In this document: positions 57,201 through 64,000 of the stretch, in pieces | Layout of the letters: the number at the start of each line of letters is the position of its first letter | How positions within the stretch are numbered: the first letter of the stretch is position 1 | DNA from: Endozoicomonas_A sp049275935 | GTDB taxonomy: Bacteria > Pseudomonadota > Gammaproteobacteria > Pseudomonadales > Endozoicomonadaceae | DNA: 64,000 nt | Direction: 5' to 3' | Assembly (NCBI RefSeq): GCF_049275935.1 | Contig: NZ_CP184830.1 | Span: 1,302,001-1,366,000, forward strand | Program-made: the position numbers and the translations under genes | The notes under the pieces: generated by a model | What the model was told of the DNA's origin: nothing | Seen by the model: the letters and a program-made list of their open reading frames with translations, nothing else | Databases searched by the model: none

Positions 57201-57637
57201 AGCAATACTGTAAGGCTCAGAAGCAGGCTTTGGATAACGTCTCACTCATTGAGAGTTATAATCAGATTCAGGCAAAAGCGCAGGTTGTTCTGAATAACCA
57301 GATTATTCGTTCTCTGCTTAACTCCGTATTAAACAACAGTAACTCTGATGATAATGCCAATGCATTACTGAAGGTACTGGAAACAAAACTGGCAGGAAGA
57401 GAGGCAGTAATGAGAATTACCAATGTTCCAAGACAGTTGGAACATAGACTCAGTGCAGGACTGGTTGAACCGCACTTTCCTAGGCAAGGCAACGGTACAA
57501 TTGATCCGCCAGTGATGGTAGAGAAAACAGCGATGGAATCATTGGCTCGGCGTATAGAAGGCAGTCGGTCTGGTAAAAAGCTGACAGCTACTGCGGTAAT
57601 TCAATCTATAGAACGAAGCCCTGATGAGATATATTAA
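54248..57637 (+). CDS. SNF2/RapA-type helicase with residual PLD domain, 5' truncated
   Basis: Superfamily 2 DNA translocase. Motif I DEVGLGKT (residues 174-181), DEAH box (284-287), motif III ATATPMQ (about 325-331), and the C-terminal TDAAAEGLNLQTAD and QRIGRIDRIGQ (near 728) are complete. The first 75 residues look like the second half of a phospholipase D-like domain: HEKWALGYD resembles an HKD motif and GSWNESETALKRNAEN the GSxNxS region. The frame opens at a TAA inside the Y1 element end only ~45 bp upstream, so the first half of the PLD domain has been lost and GTG 54248 is just the first usable start. PLD-SNF2 helicases are known in phage-defence loci such as DISARM-like ones. It leads a plus-strand trio with a SIR2-like and a GIY-YIG gene. 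Confidence 0.85.
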   Translation: MLDSGEDGYVHEKWALGYDDEGETLYASGSWNESETALKRNAENVDVDGSWQGEKERDKINKAELSFAALWANQHSAFVVKDLPDAVREKLLTFSDQISIPVEINGRSPNQQASVLPQLSDREALQFAAIRYAPLMPNGQYTGMYTAPVEPWPHQEVVARRIIEQYPASHLLCDEVGLGKTIEAGLAFRALHLSKRAKRILIAAPASLTRQWQREMTSKFFLPFERVGASPNTFSESLIPVVQKKSIGSLYEPDLAIISTGLMARKERRKLIDQAESFDISLVDEAHYARRSNSPKGTRGFPRYNQLYQTINQHLRGSSRSLLLATATPMQLDPVEVSDLIRLSNRVGAFQYDPSLMLAYYRVVNAIANQQQVSNDEWILIRKAVTTIEQLDPQLWKYLSETVIDPIARLSLVRWLEQGIQPMSFELKSLARLLFAAAPLSRVMQRHTRGLLKIYRQEGKLSANLADRTVLPMPKIVFTAQEARVDELLGLYCIGLKEQLLASGLTESAQTALGFYLSFLRLRFASSLSALKLTLERRKAKVETTLIHHLKTLSDPDDLEELKELLMDGGDDDLDALEVMLNNRTPEDLRWERDQLAILLSELGDINSDSNKIVELLKILKKRQEGQRIKQTVIFTRFLDTLQDIQERLKIRMPNLLVGTYSGAGGSYFDPVKNTMIGVERDDIKHRFVQGDIDVLLCTDAAAEGLNLQTADLLINFDLPWNPMKVEQRIGRIDRIGQKYNEIFVLNLCFADSAEQFVYERLLSRLAQANLVVGSQQFSMLPVMTEEFQALADGTMSQQEVETRARKRAAQQQENNKLMEVPVTEMFDVYLRLAEHYRKKPLSVTLDDIWQVVSQSEFLQQLGCEVSHCGRYMTLNGIDMIENGVAITTDRALFDSGLENKQPLYFATYGDPVFERLLSFVMEQKDEVPFSLIEAEHEGVVGASIVVNSGGRLQMIASVSDALKTSDFGDKPDVEAIKRSTSKLEQYCKAQKQALDNVSLIESYNQIQAKAQVVLNNQIIRSLLNSVLNNSNSDDNANALLKVLETKLAGREAVMRITNVPRQLEHRLSAGLVEPHFPRQGNGTIDPPVMVEKTAMESLARRIEGSRSGKKLTATAVIQSIERSPDEIY

Positions 57638-57739
57638 CTGCCGGTATATTTTCTACAAAAGCTCTTTGCTGTGTCTTTCTTGGCGCAGCACTGGCAATAT
57701 TTTGCATTTTTAACGCCTGAACGATAGGGAGTATTCAGT

Positions 57740-58699
57740 GTGTCCAGGAAGCTGTTAATTTTTGGTAATGGTCTGGGGATGGCCTTGGACCCTCAACATT
57801 TTTTGCTCAGCGACGCTTTGGAAGTAATCTGGAATAACTCTAATGTACTGAATGCCAACCAAAGACAGTTGATTTTACGCTGCACTGGCAGACATCAGGC
57901 TCCACAAGGTGAAGATGAACTTGATAAGCTTCATCTCGCTATCAACGCATGTAAGACACTGGATCGTATTGGAGATGGAAATGTTCATTGGCTTACTGAC
58001 GATGGACAGGCTTTTCCCTCAACCACAGCCACTTATTTACACAAAGTGGCAACACACCTTCACAACTATGAGGGTGAATTACCGCAAGATTTTATGCAGC
58101 CGCTGCTGGAATTTATCAGAGAGACAAAGTCCCATGTAGCCACGCTGAACTATGACAAGCTACTGTATGGCCCGTTTATCGATAGCAATATAGTTGGTCG
58201 CTACGACATTGCGTCTTTGATTGATGGGATGACTGATACAGGGCTGAGTAGCGATTCTTTAGAGCGAAAGTATGGCAATGACTTTGGCTATTACCTGCAT
58301 CTGCATGGGTCGCCTTTATTTATGGGCAGTGGTAGCACCTCAAGTAAACTGCAAAGACATCAGCTAACCCTTAATTCAGGAACTGGTCAGCATATTGTTC
58401 TCAGCCATATCGATCACAAGCCATCGGTTATTGCGGCATCTTACATCCTGAGAACCTATTGGGACTACTTGCGTTTTGCCTTATCTGAAGTGGATGAGAT
58501 CATTCTGTTTGGTTACTCAGGCTTGGATAAACATCTTAATGAACTGATTAAACCCTATTTGAAGGCCAGATCATGCAGAGTAGTTGAGTGGGCAGGCTCT
58601 GAGGGAGACAGGCGATCATTCTGGCAGAATGTACTGGGTACCCGGCTTCAAAAGAACTATATCCCCATGGATAATATTCTGGATTTTGTAAACTGGTGA
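57740..58699 (+). CDS. SIR2-like protein, candidate NAD-binding defence effector
   Basis: A 319-aa protein with the order of motifs seen in SIR2-like bacterial defence proteins: GNG near the start (LLIFGNGLGMALD), NYD at 137-139 (ATLNYDKLLYG, the catalytic-type Asn), LHG at 188-190 (YYLHLHGSPLF, the catalytic-type His), and GYS at 258-260 (ILFGYSGLDKHL). The presence of both Asn and His suggests an active NAD-degrading centre, as in ThsA or DSR proteins. GTG 57740 has GGGAG 8 bp upstream. The gene starts 102 bp after the helicase on the same strand. Family fold is fairly clear; NADase activity and a defence role are inference. An AbiH-like protein is the main alternative. Confidence 0.65.
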   Translation: MSRKLLIFGNGLGMALDPQHFLLSDALEVIWNNSNVLNANQRQLILRCTGRHQAPQGEDELDKLHLAINACKTLDRIGDGNVHWLTDDGQAFPSTTATYLHKVATHLHNYEGELPQDFMQPLLEFIRETKSHVATLNYDKLLYGPFIDSNIVGRYDIASLIDGMTDTGLSSDSLERKYGNDFGYYLHLHGSPLFMGSGSTSSKLQRHQLTLNSGTGQHIVLSHIDHKPSVIAASYILRTYWDYLRFALSEVDEIILFGYSGLDKHLNELIKPYLKARSCRVVEWAGSEGDRRSFWQNVLGTRLQKNYIPMDNILDFVNW

Positions 58700-58795
58700 T
58701 GGAGAGCTGCAGTTAAAAGTAAATTTTTTCAGAATCATTCACTTTTCGCTGCGTTGATTCCTGAACAGCAAAACCACCGAGGATTATCAGATACT

Positions 58796-59040
58796 TTAAA
58801 CCTCCACCTCATATTGCCCCAAACTCGGTGCAGTACCTTTTGTCTCTCCATCCCGAATAAATGCCTTCTGTCCGGAAGATACTGACCCCCTTTGACGATT
58901 ATAACCGAACCATCACGGAGCGTGGCCTGACTGGTACCACAACCGTTATTGGCGATAATGGTAGCCAAAACCCGCACTCCTCCAGGTATCAATGCCTTGA
59001 ACTGCTGCAGGACATTTATGTAGTTGACAGACTCTCCAAA
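58796..59040 (-). pseudogene. Frameshifted paralogue of the small phage tail gene
   Basis: On the minus strand the frame reads LQQFKALIPGGVRVLATIIA and NNGCGTSQATLRDGSVII, matching the intact gene at 59990-60220, then loses phase; the other frame resumes as GQYEVEV and stops at 58796, exactly like the intact gene. So it is a diverged copy with a frameshift in the second half. It lies between the SIR2-like and GIY-YIG genes and shows that phage DNA borders both sides of the nuclease gene. The remaining gap to 59115 holds no other gene. Confidence 0.75.
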
Positions 59041-59115
59041 ATCGTTGCCGATCAATAATGATCAAGTTAATGGAGTCGATATGGCTTGTATACTTATTAA
59101 ACGTGATTCTCGCAC

Positions 59116-59988
59116 ATGCAGCCAGCCACTATTAAACTGTTTCTTGTCAAAGGCAGCCCAACCGGACTGCGTACCGCCGAAATTTCCAATTGGACAGGCA
59201 AGGTCATTGCCGGACCTCGAAGTGATCTTGATGATTTTCTGACTCGGCCAGAGTTGAGCAGCCCAGGGGTTTATCTACTAACAGGCACTGATTCTGAATC
59301 TGGTGATCCCGTTTTTTATATAGGCGAAGCAGAGGACGTTTCCAAGCGGCTGAAACAGCATGCCAAAAATGAGGATAAAGACTACTGGATTCATACCTCT
59401 GCCTTTGTCAGCAAAGACGATAACCTGACGAAAGCCCATATACGCTACATAGAGGGAAAACTGATTCAGTTGGCTCAAACTAATAAGCGAACCATTATCA
59501 TGAATAATGCTGCAAGCGGCTCTTCATTGCCTGAAGCGGATCGTGCAGAAATGGATGTTTATATTGAACGAATGTTGCAGCTACTACCTGTGTTGGGGAT
59601 TCACCACTTGGTATATTCTTTGCCAGCCACCAAGTCTGGCAGCACCACTACAGCTCTTGCATCAGAGAGTTCATCGTTATTTCATTGCAAGGTCAAAGGC
59701 TCGCTTATGGCAACTGGTAAGCGCTCTGAGGGTGGCTTTACCGTTTTTAAAGGCTCACAGGCGGTTGGACACCCTGTTAATTCTTGCCCAGAACGATTGC
59801 GAGCCAGTAGAACCAGGCTAATTGAAAAAGGCATACTCGCGGAAAGTGATAATTGTTATGTCTTCACCGAAGATTATGAGTTCAGTAGCCCTAGTGCAGC
59901 TGCCTGTACGCTTAGGGGGCGAAGTACTAATGGTCCGACTTCCTGGGTCAATGATCATCAGCAATCATTAAGGGATCTTGGGCTTTAA
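59116..59988 (+). CDS. GIY-YIG nuclease with C-terminal DUF4357
   Basis: A 290-aa protein. The start ATIKLFLVKGSPTGLRTAEI and NWTGKVIAGPRSDL is typical of this family. The GIY-YIG nuclease core follows: GVYLLTG, VFYIGEAEDVSKRLKQH (containing the YIG-type triad and the catalytic Arg), and the Glu in YIEGKLIQLAQ. The C-terminal DUF4357 region (GFTVFKGSQA, YVFTEDYEFSSPSAAACTL, GRSTNGPTSWVN) is found in many restriction and defence loci. No ribosome site is obvious before ATG 59116. Converges on the phage tail gene 1 bp away. It probably cuts DNA as part of the upstream helicase/SIR2 cluster; that link is inference. Confidence 0.85.
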   Translation: MQPATIKLFLVKGSPTGLRTAEISNWTGKVIAGPRSDLDDFLTRPELSSPGVYLLTGTDSESGDPVFYIGEAEDVSKRLKQHAKNEDKDYWIHTSAFVSKDDNLTKAHIRYIEGKLIQLAQTNKRTIIMNNAASGSSLPEADRAEMDVYIERMLQLLPVLGIHHLVYSLPATKSGSTTTALASESSSLFHCKVKGSLMATGKRSEGGFTVFKGSQAVGHPVNSCPERLRASRTRLIEKGILAESDNCYVFTEDYEFSSPSAAACTLRGRSTNGPTSWVNDHQQSLRDLGL

Positions 59989-59989
59989 C

Positions 59990-60220
59990 TTAAACCTCTA
60001 CTTCGTACTGCGCCAGACTTGGCGCAATACCTTTTATCTCCCCATTTTGAATAAATACCTTTTCACCAACACCCACTTCCCCTTTGACGGTAATAACCGA
60101 ACCACCCCGAAGCTCTGCCTGACTTGTGCCATTGCCATTATTTGCGGAAATGATGGCAATAACTCTCACTCCTTCAGGTATTAATGCCTTGAATTGTTGC
60201 CAGATATTAGTGGTAGCCAT
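59990..60220 (-). CDS. Small phage tail-associated protein
   Basis: A 76-aa protein starting at ATG 60220 with a strong GGAGG site, 3 bp after the upstream stop. It reads like a compact beta barrel (VRVIAIISANNGNGTSQAEL, GSVITVKGEVGVGEKVFI, SLAQYEVEV). No family is recognised by name. Its place as the last gene after a tail-tip protein, and a decayed paralogue at 58796-59040, suggest a small virion or tail-tip component. It ends the phage-like minus-strand run. Confidence 0.6.
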   Translation of the reverse strand: MATTNIWQQFKALIPEGVRVIAIISANNGNGTSQAELRGGSVITVKGEVGVGEKVFIQNGEIKGIAPSLAQYEVEV

Positions 60221-60223
60221 TAC

Positions 60224-62074
60224 TCAACCTCCGTAGTGACGTTCCAAGTCAACCGATTGAATAACGGTTCCAACGCCGCTTGCACTGATACTGGTCCCCA
60301 GACAGAGGGCTTGCCAGTTTCCCGTTATATCCTGAACCTCTACCAGCATACCCGGCTCAATCAGCCCGGGCGCAGTTGTGCTGTCTGTCAGCGGCATCTC
60401 CAATGTGGTAATACTTTGATGGCCACCTTTGGCCAGTTCGTTTCTGCCTCGCTCAGTATTCACCTGTGTTTCCGTCAGCCAGTCTTCTAAAATATCCGGC
60501 GCTGGTTTATCTCCTGCAGTGCACTGCCGTTTTACATCGACCGCTACGCCCGCATGGGTGCCTGACACATAGACGGCATTGTATTCCGGCTCTGGCCTCC
60601 AGCTGGCACTGAGATTGATGACCATGCTGGCCGGTATGATCTTGTCCATGGTGGCAGTATTCCAGTTCCAGGGGCTGGCAGGATAACGGGGTTTGATGTT
60701 CAGCTGGTCGACTTCCCTGGAAGGAATGATCACAGCACCTGCTGTGCTGGCCAGTCGAGCAACGACGGTCATGGCGGTTTCACTCTGGTAGCTGAAGCTG
60801 CCTCCGGGGATGATCCAGTCGGGTGTGCTGTAATCATCCAGCTCCGGATAGATTGCAGAGAAGCCGGTATTGGCCAGCTCTTCAGTGATCGCCTGTTTGG
60901 CATTGAGGTTGCTGCTGTTGGATTTGCTGCGCTTGGGTGCATAGGGAGCTGCCAGCAGTTGTGTACGACTGGTTCCGTATATCGAGTATTTTTCTTGACC
61001 GAACGCTCTTGAGCCGGTGTAGCGCTCCACAATGAAGACCCACTTCCAGCCATTGATGTCGACCTCGATCTGTTTGGGGCCATCCTGATCGGGTTCTACT
61101 AATGCCAGGCTGCTGGCTCCCCAAAGCTCACCACTGAGTGCCCAGCTGAAGCTGTCGATGTCGAGGCTGATGTCCATGTTGCTCATCTCTATCGGTGTCC
61201 TGTCGGGCAGCGTCACTACACTGATGGTGTTCATAAGCAGATAAGTCTCCCTGATCTCTGGTTCTTCGGGTTGTGGCTTTTCGATGACATCGATCTCACC
61301 GCCATAGTCACTGTCGATTGTGTCATCTTTGGCTTTTCTGCCGGGTCCCCACGGGATGATGACGGGTTCATCCTGAGTGCGGTTACTGCTGAAGGCTGAC
61401 TGCTGCAGAGAGTCTTTCGGCTGAATGGCTCTATTGGGAGTGCTCTCACCCAGATTGAAATACACGTCTGGGGTGGTCAATGGTGAGTAACGTTTGGCCG
61501 CAAAGGTAAAGTTCAGCATTGCAGGTACTGGTAACTGGTAGCCATTAATCGTGATCTGATGCGCCGGGCCGTACTCGTCACTGCGATCAAAACGCTCTGT
61601 GTTCTGCCGATCTATCTGTCTGCCTTGCTGCCACTGTTCAGAACTTTGCTGCTCTCTTGGCTGGATACTCTGGTCCCTGGACTCATCGATGCTGAGTTCT
61701 TTTGTAGGTGGTTGCTGCCAGAGAGCCTGTTGCTGACTCTGGAGATCACTGGTTTGCTGGTGACTAATCCTGACTTCTTCCTCCAATTCAGGCACCTTGC
61801 CCCAGAACAGTCCGATCTGTGGAGCTTCCAGAACGGTGCCTTGATGACTATTTTGCTGAACACTGGCCTGAATCGTCATTGAGTGCTGGAACAGTCCCCG
61901 GGCAGATACCTGGCAGGTGTTGCCTGTCTGCCACTGGCTCTGGCAGGCACTAACGACAGTGGGTGGTGGAATAAAGGCATAGGTGGGCTGCGGATAAAAC
62001 TCAAAAAGGGAGGCGGGTTGATAAGCCGCCCGGGTAAAGTTGAAGTCTTGTGTCTTCTCTGGAAAGTAGGCCAC
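60224..62074 (-). CDS. Phage tail-tip / baseplate hub-like protein
   Basis: A 616-aa protein. The N-terminal 250 residues are Gln/Ser-rich and low in complexity (SHQQTSDLQSQQQALWQQPP), while the C-terminal part has the pattern of a baseplate hub: FSWALSGELWGASSLALV, INGWKWVFIVERYTGSRAFG, then a protein-binding hub-like domain (LNAKQAITEELANTGFSA, PDWIIPGGSFSYQSETAM) and a closing IEPGMLVEVQDITGNWQALC. Starts with GTG 62074 directly after the stop of the upstream gene. Belongs to a coupled tail operon on the minus strand. Hub identity is from overall pattern, not a close match. Confidence 0.6.
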   Translation of the reverse strand: MAYFPEKTQDFNFTRAAYQPASLFEFYPQPTYAFIPPPTVVSACQSQWQTGNTCQVSARGLFQHSMTIQASVQQNSHQGTVLEAPQIGLFWGKVPELEEEVRISHQQTSDLQSQQQALWQQPPTKELSIDESRDQSIQPREQQSSEQWQQGRQIDRQNTERFDRSDEYGPAHQITINGYQLPVPAMLNFTFAAKRYSPLTTPDVYFNLGESTPNRAIQPKDSLQQSAFSSNRTQDEPVIIPWGPGRKAKDDTIDSDYGGEIDVIEKPQPEEPEIRETYLLMNTISVVTLPDRTPIEMSNMDISLDIDSFSWALSGELWGASSLALVEPDQDGPKQIEVDINGWKWVFIVERYTGSRAFGQEKYSIYGTSRTQLLAAPYAPKRSKSNSSNLNAKQAITEELANTGFSAIYPELDDYSTPDWIIPGGSFSYQSETAMTVVARLASTAGAVIIPSREVDQLNIKPRYPASPWNWNTATMDKIIPASMVINLSASWRPEPEYNAVYVSGTHAGVAVDVKRQCTAGDKPAPDILEDWLTETQVNTERGRNELAKGGHQSITTLEMPLTDSTTAPGLIEPGMLVEVQDITGNWQALCLGTSISASGVGTVIQSVDLERHYGG

Positions 62075-63265
62075 TTAACTCTCCGGTACGATCTCGGGTA
62101 TCACCGGGCCATGGGCCAGTGGACGAGTGTAGGGCTTGGCTTTGAATTGCGCGGTGCCAATGGCCTGAACACTGTCATCAAACCACCAAGTGGGTTCGGT
62201 ACCGTCACCTGTACCAGCCACAGTGCAGATATAAACGTAGCCCTGGAAGCTGGCCGGACGGATTACATTGCCCACATCATAGGTGCTGTTGGCCAGCCAG
62301 ACTTCGCCATAGTCATCCATGGCCACCACAATCACGGCTCCTTCGTAGGGGCTGGTGTCCAGGGAGTAACTGCCACTGATGCTGTCGCTGAGCACACTGT
62401 TCAGAACGGCATGTTTTGTTTCCTGGCTGCCATCGACTGCCAGTTGTGCCTGGGTGATGGCAAAGACCTGGCGAGCTACTGGCAGATCGTCTTCCATGAC
62501 GCTGCCCTGGATGCGGGTCGTGTTACCATTGCCTGGGATGATGATGCCACCGGCGCTGCCTGAAGAAGGTGGAGCGTTGGTGTCGGTCCAAACGACGTTG
62601 GTGGCGTCGGTGTTAGTCCAGACTAGTTCGTATTCCTGACTGTTTGACTGGCCCTTAATCTTCAGTGGTGCATTGACATCTTCAAAGTCAGAAGTCCAAA
62701 CTACCCCCGTACTATTAGGGATTAGTGGTGGTGCGACAGGTGGACTATCCCAGTCATCAGTGATGACCAATTTTGAGATCAGCACTCCCTTTGCATTCCC
62801 GGTCGCTGTCGTATCTCCGCCCAGAATGACCTGGGTATATCGGTCAAAAATGCTGTACCTCCCGAATTTGGAGGATACGCTTTGGGCGACACCGTTATAG
62901 TAAATATTAACTGCATTACTACCACCTCCTGAATCTCCCTGAACCACTATTTCAACCAGTTCGTCCATTGGGATGACGTTATCGCAGTATCCTCTCAGCA
63001 CTAATGTACTGTCTCGGGTGCCGTACACTTTGATCTGGCCATTCTCACAATAGATTCGGGTCTTATAGCGGGACGGGCTATTGTTGGAATCAGACAAGGT
63101 GGTCAGCAACGGGATGTTCTTGTCAGCATTGCTGCTGTCTATATAAATCAAAGCGTAGAAATAAAGCCTCCTGTTTGAGCCAAAATAAATACCTGCATTC
63201 TTATCCGTAACAGGACCTTCCAGCCGACCCAGAGTGTTCTCTTTAGCGAACCATATCCCTGCCAT
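62075..63265 (-). CDS. Phage tail protein with concanavalin-like N-terminal region
   Basis: A 396-aa protein. The first 170 residues resemble a LamG/concanavalin-like sandwich (RLYFYALIYIDSSNADKNI, VLRGYCDNVIPMDELVEIVV, VNIYYNGVAQSV). A proline-rich joint (PPVAPPLIPNST) follows, then two short beta domains (GSVMEDDLPVARQVFAITQA; SFQGYVYICTVAGTGDGTEP, the latter a carbohydrate-binding-type tail motif). Such proteins decorate tails or bind the host. Start and stop overlap or abut the neighbours, so it is co-translated. Confidence 0.55.
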   Translation of the reverse strand: MAGIWFAKENTLGRLEGPVTDKNAGIYFGSNRRLYFYALIYIDSSNADKNIPLLTTLSDSNNSPSRYKTRIYCENGQIKVYGTRDSTLVLRGYCDNVIPMDELVEIVVQGDSGGGSNAVNIYYNGVAQSVSSKFGRYSIFDRYTQVILGGDTTATGNAKGVLISKLVITDDWDSPPVAPPLIPNSTGVVWTSDFEDVNAPLKIKGQSNSQEYELVWTNTDATNVVWTDTNAPPSSGSAGGIIIPGNGNTTRIQGSVMEDDLPVARQVFAITQAQLAVDGSQETKHAVLNSVLSDSISGSYSLDTSPYEGAVIVVAMDDYGEVWLANSTYDVGNVIRPASFQGYVYICTVAGTGDGTEPTWWFDDSVQAIGTAQFKAKPYTRPLAHGPVIPEIVPES

Positions 63266-64000
63266 CAGTCAGCATCCCCCCGAATCTGCAATGTGAACTG
63301 GTCACTGGTTTCTGTGCCCTGCCCGGCCAGCACAGTTCGACAGATCCACACCGGAGCCAGACAACCGTCTGTATCAAAACGAATAACATTGCCCACAGCC
63401 CATCCGGTTCCCCAACCCTCAGCTTTGATGGTGAAGTAAGGTGTACCAGTTTCCGGATTAATGGGTGCGGCATCAGCGGCAGTGGTGGCCGTATCAATAA
63501 TCCCGAGTTTCTCTTCCACAATCTGGAAGGCAGAGCCGGACGTGAAAATAATCGCCCACTTTCCGAAGATGGCTCCTTTGTTGGTCACCACCAATGGATA
63601 GTTAATGGTGTTGTACTGGGCAGTGGTGTTATCGCCGATGCGCTCATCGGTCCAGTTGGGATCGCCACCGTCCCAGACTTTCTGACTGAAGAAGTTGTGA
63701 ACCCTGGCTTGCAAGTCACCATAAACCACAGCACTGCTGACTTGGGTTTCATTGGCTGGTAAGTTCCAGGGCACCGGAGCGATGATGGTGATCTCGCCAT
63801 TTATCTGCACGTCGCTGGCCACGCTCATATGCTCGACCCGATCCTTGATGGTAAACGGCGCTGTCAGACTGTTGCTCTCTGCATCTTGTAGTAGGAGTGG
63901 ATCGGCAAAGGTGACGGTGCCTGCTTCACGATCCGTCGTGTATTGGGCTGGATCGAGGGTTTGGCCCTGGCTGTCCTCCACAGTGATCTCTGCCTGATGA
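63265..64000 (-). CDS. Phage tail protein, 5' end outside window
   Basis: The frame is open to the right edge, with codons before the GTG at 63981 still reading as protein (HQAEITVEDSQGQTLDPAQ), so the gene starts beyond 64000. The visible ~245 residues are beta-rich, with DREAGTVTFADPL, a DLQARVHNFFSQKVWDGGDP segment and a C-terminal WGTGWAVGNVIRFDTDGCL block. The stop shares a base with the start of the next gene (63265). The style (YTTDREAGTVTF) is that of virion proteins that follow a tail tape measure. Confidence 0.6.
   Translation of the reverse strand, partial: HQAEITVEDSQGQTLDPAQYTTDREAGTVTFADPLLLQDAESNSLTAPFTIKDRVEHMSVASDVQINGEITIIAPVPWNLPANETQVSSAVVYGDLQARVHNFFSQKVWDGGDPNWTDERIGDNTTAQYNTINYPLVVTNKGAIFGKWAIIFTSGSAFQIVEEKLGIIDTATTAADAAPINPETGTPYFTIKAEGWGTGWAVGNVIRFDTDGCLAPVWICRTVLAGQGTETSDQFTLQIRGDAD

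Noticed and set aside
58735..59055. 106-codon minus-strand protein
   Set aside because: Its first half matches a tail gene at 59990-60220 and its second half is the out-of-frame version of the same gene, so it is a frameshifted pseudogene.

Overview
The window looks like a chromosomal segment of a host-associated marine gammaproteobacterium, most likely Endozoicomonas or a close relative. The reasons are an ATP/ADP-type nucleotide translocase (a family otherwise typical of obligate intracellular bacteria), a giant two-partner-secreted adhesin, Rhs toxin tips, many toxin-antitoxin pairs and a heavy load of insertion elements. The genus assignment comes from gene content recalled from memory, not from a search.

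Layout. (1) 1-6212, plus strand: a four-gene peptide-type ABC uptake operon (lipoprotein binding protein, two permeases, one fused double ATPase). (2) 6383-10438: a small secreted protein on the minus strand, then a duplicated C-terminal fragment of a TpsB transporter gene, a DUF433/DUF5615 toxin-antitoxin pair, and the intact tpsB. (3) 10481-30867, minus strand: a 19.6-kb tpsA gene (about 6,526 aa) preceded by a sapC-like gene; sapC, tpsA and tpsB are read in that order and probably form one surface-adhesin operon. (4) 31349-38970: a secreted HD-domain phosphohydrolase, an OprD-type porin, the nucleotide translocase, and a divergent 997-aa exported protein built from four degenerate helical repeats. 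(5) 39035-46624: two tRNA-Arg(ACG) genes with shared flanks bracket an accessory block with truncated toxin/immunity-like genes, three copies of a Y1 (HUH) transposase element, ParDE, Phd-VapC and HigBA pairs, and a stray phage tail fragment. (6) 46789-54218: an orphan Rhs toxin tip with a putative immunity gene, followed by a fourth Y1 element into which an IS21 element and an IS1634-like element have inserted. (7) 54248-59988, plus strand: a candidate defence cluster of a PLD/SNF2-type helicase (5' end cut off by the Y1 element), a SIR2-like protein and a GIY-YIG/DUF4357 nuclease. (8) 59990-64000, minus strand: translationally coupled phage tail-tip genes running off the right edge.

How the parts fit. 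The left 39 kb is stable core or symbiosis-type content: nutrient import, a surface adhesin with its own transporter, and a possible route for taking up host nucleotides (porin, periplasmic HD enzyme, inner-membrane translocase). The right 25 kb is a mobile scrapyard: Y1 copies are all broken, they abut truncated genes, and toxin-antitoxin pairs, Rhs tips, phage genes and a defence-like cluster have accumulated between tRNA genes and phage remnants. The strongest candidates for something undescribed are the helicase/SIR2/GIY-YIG cluster, the 997-aa repeat protein beside the nucleotide translocase, and the sapC-tpsA-tpsB operon.
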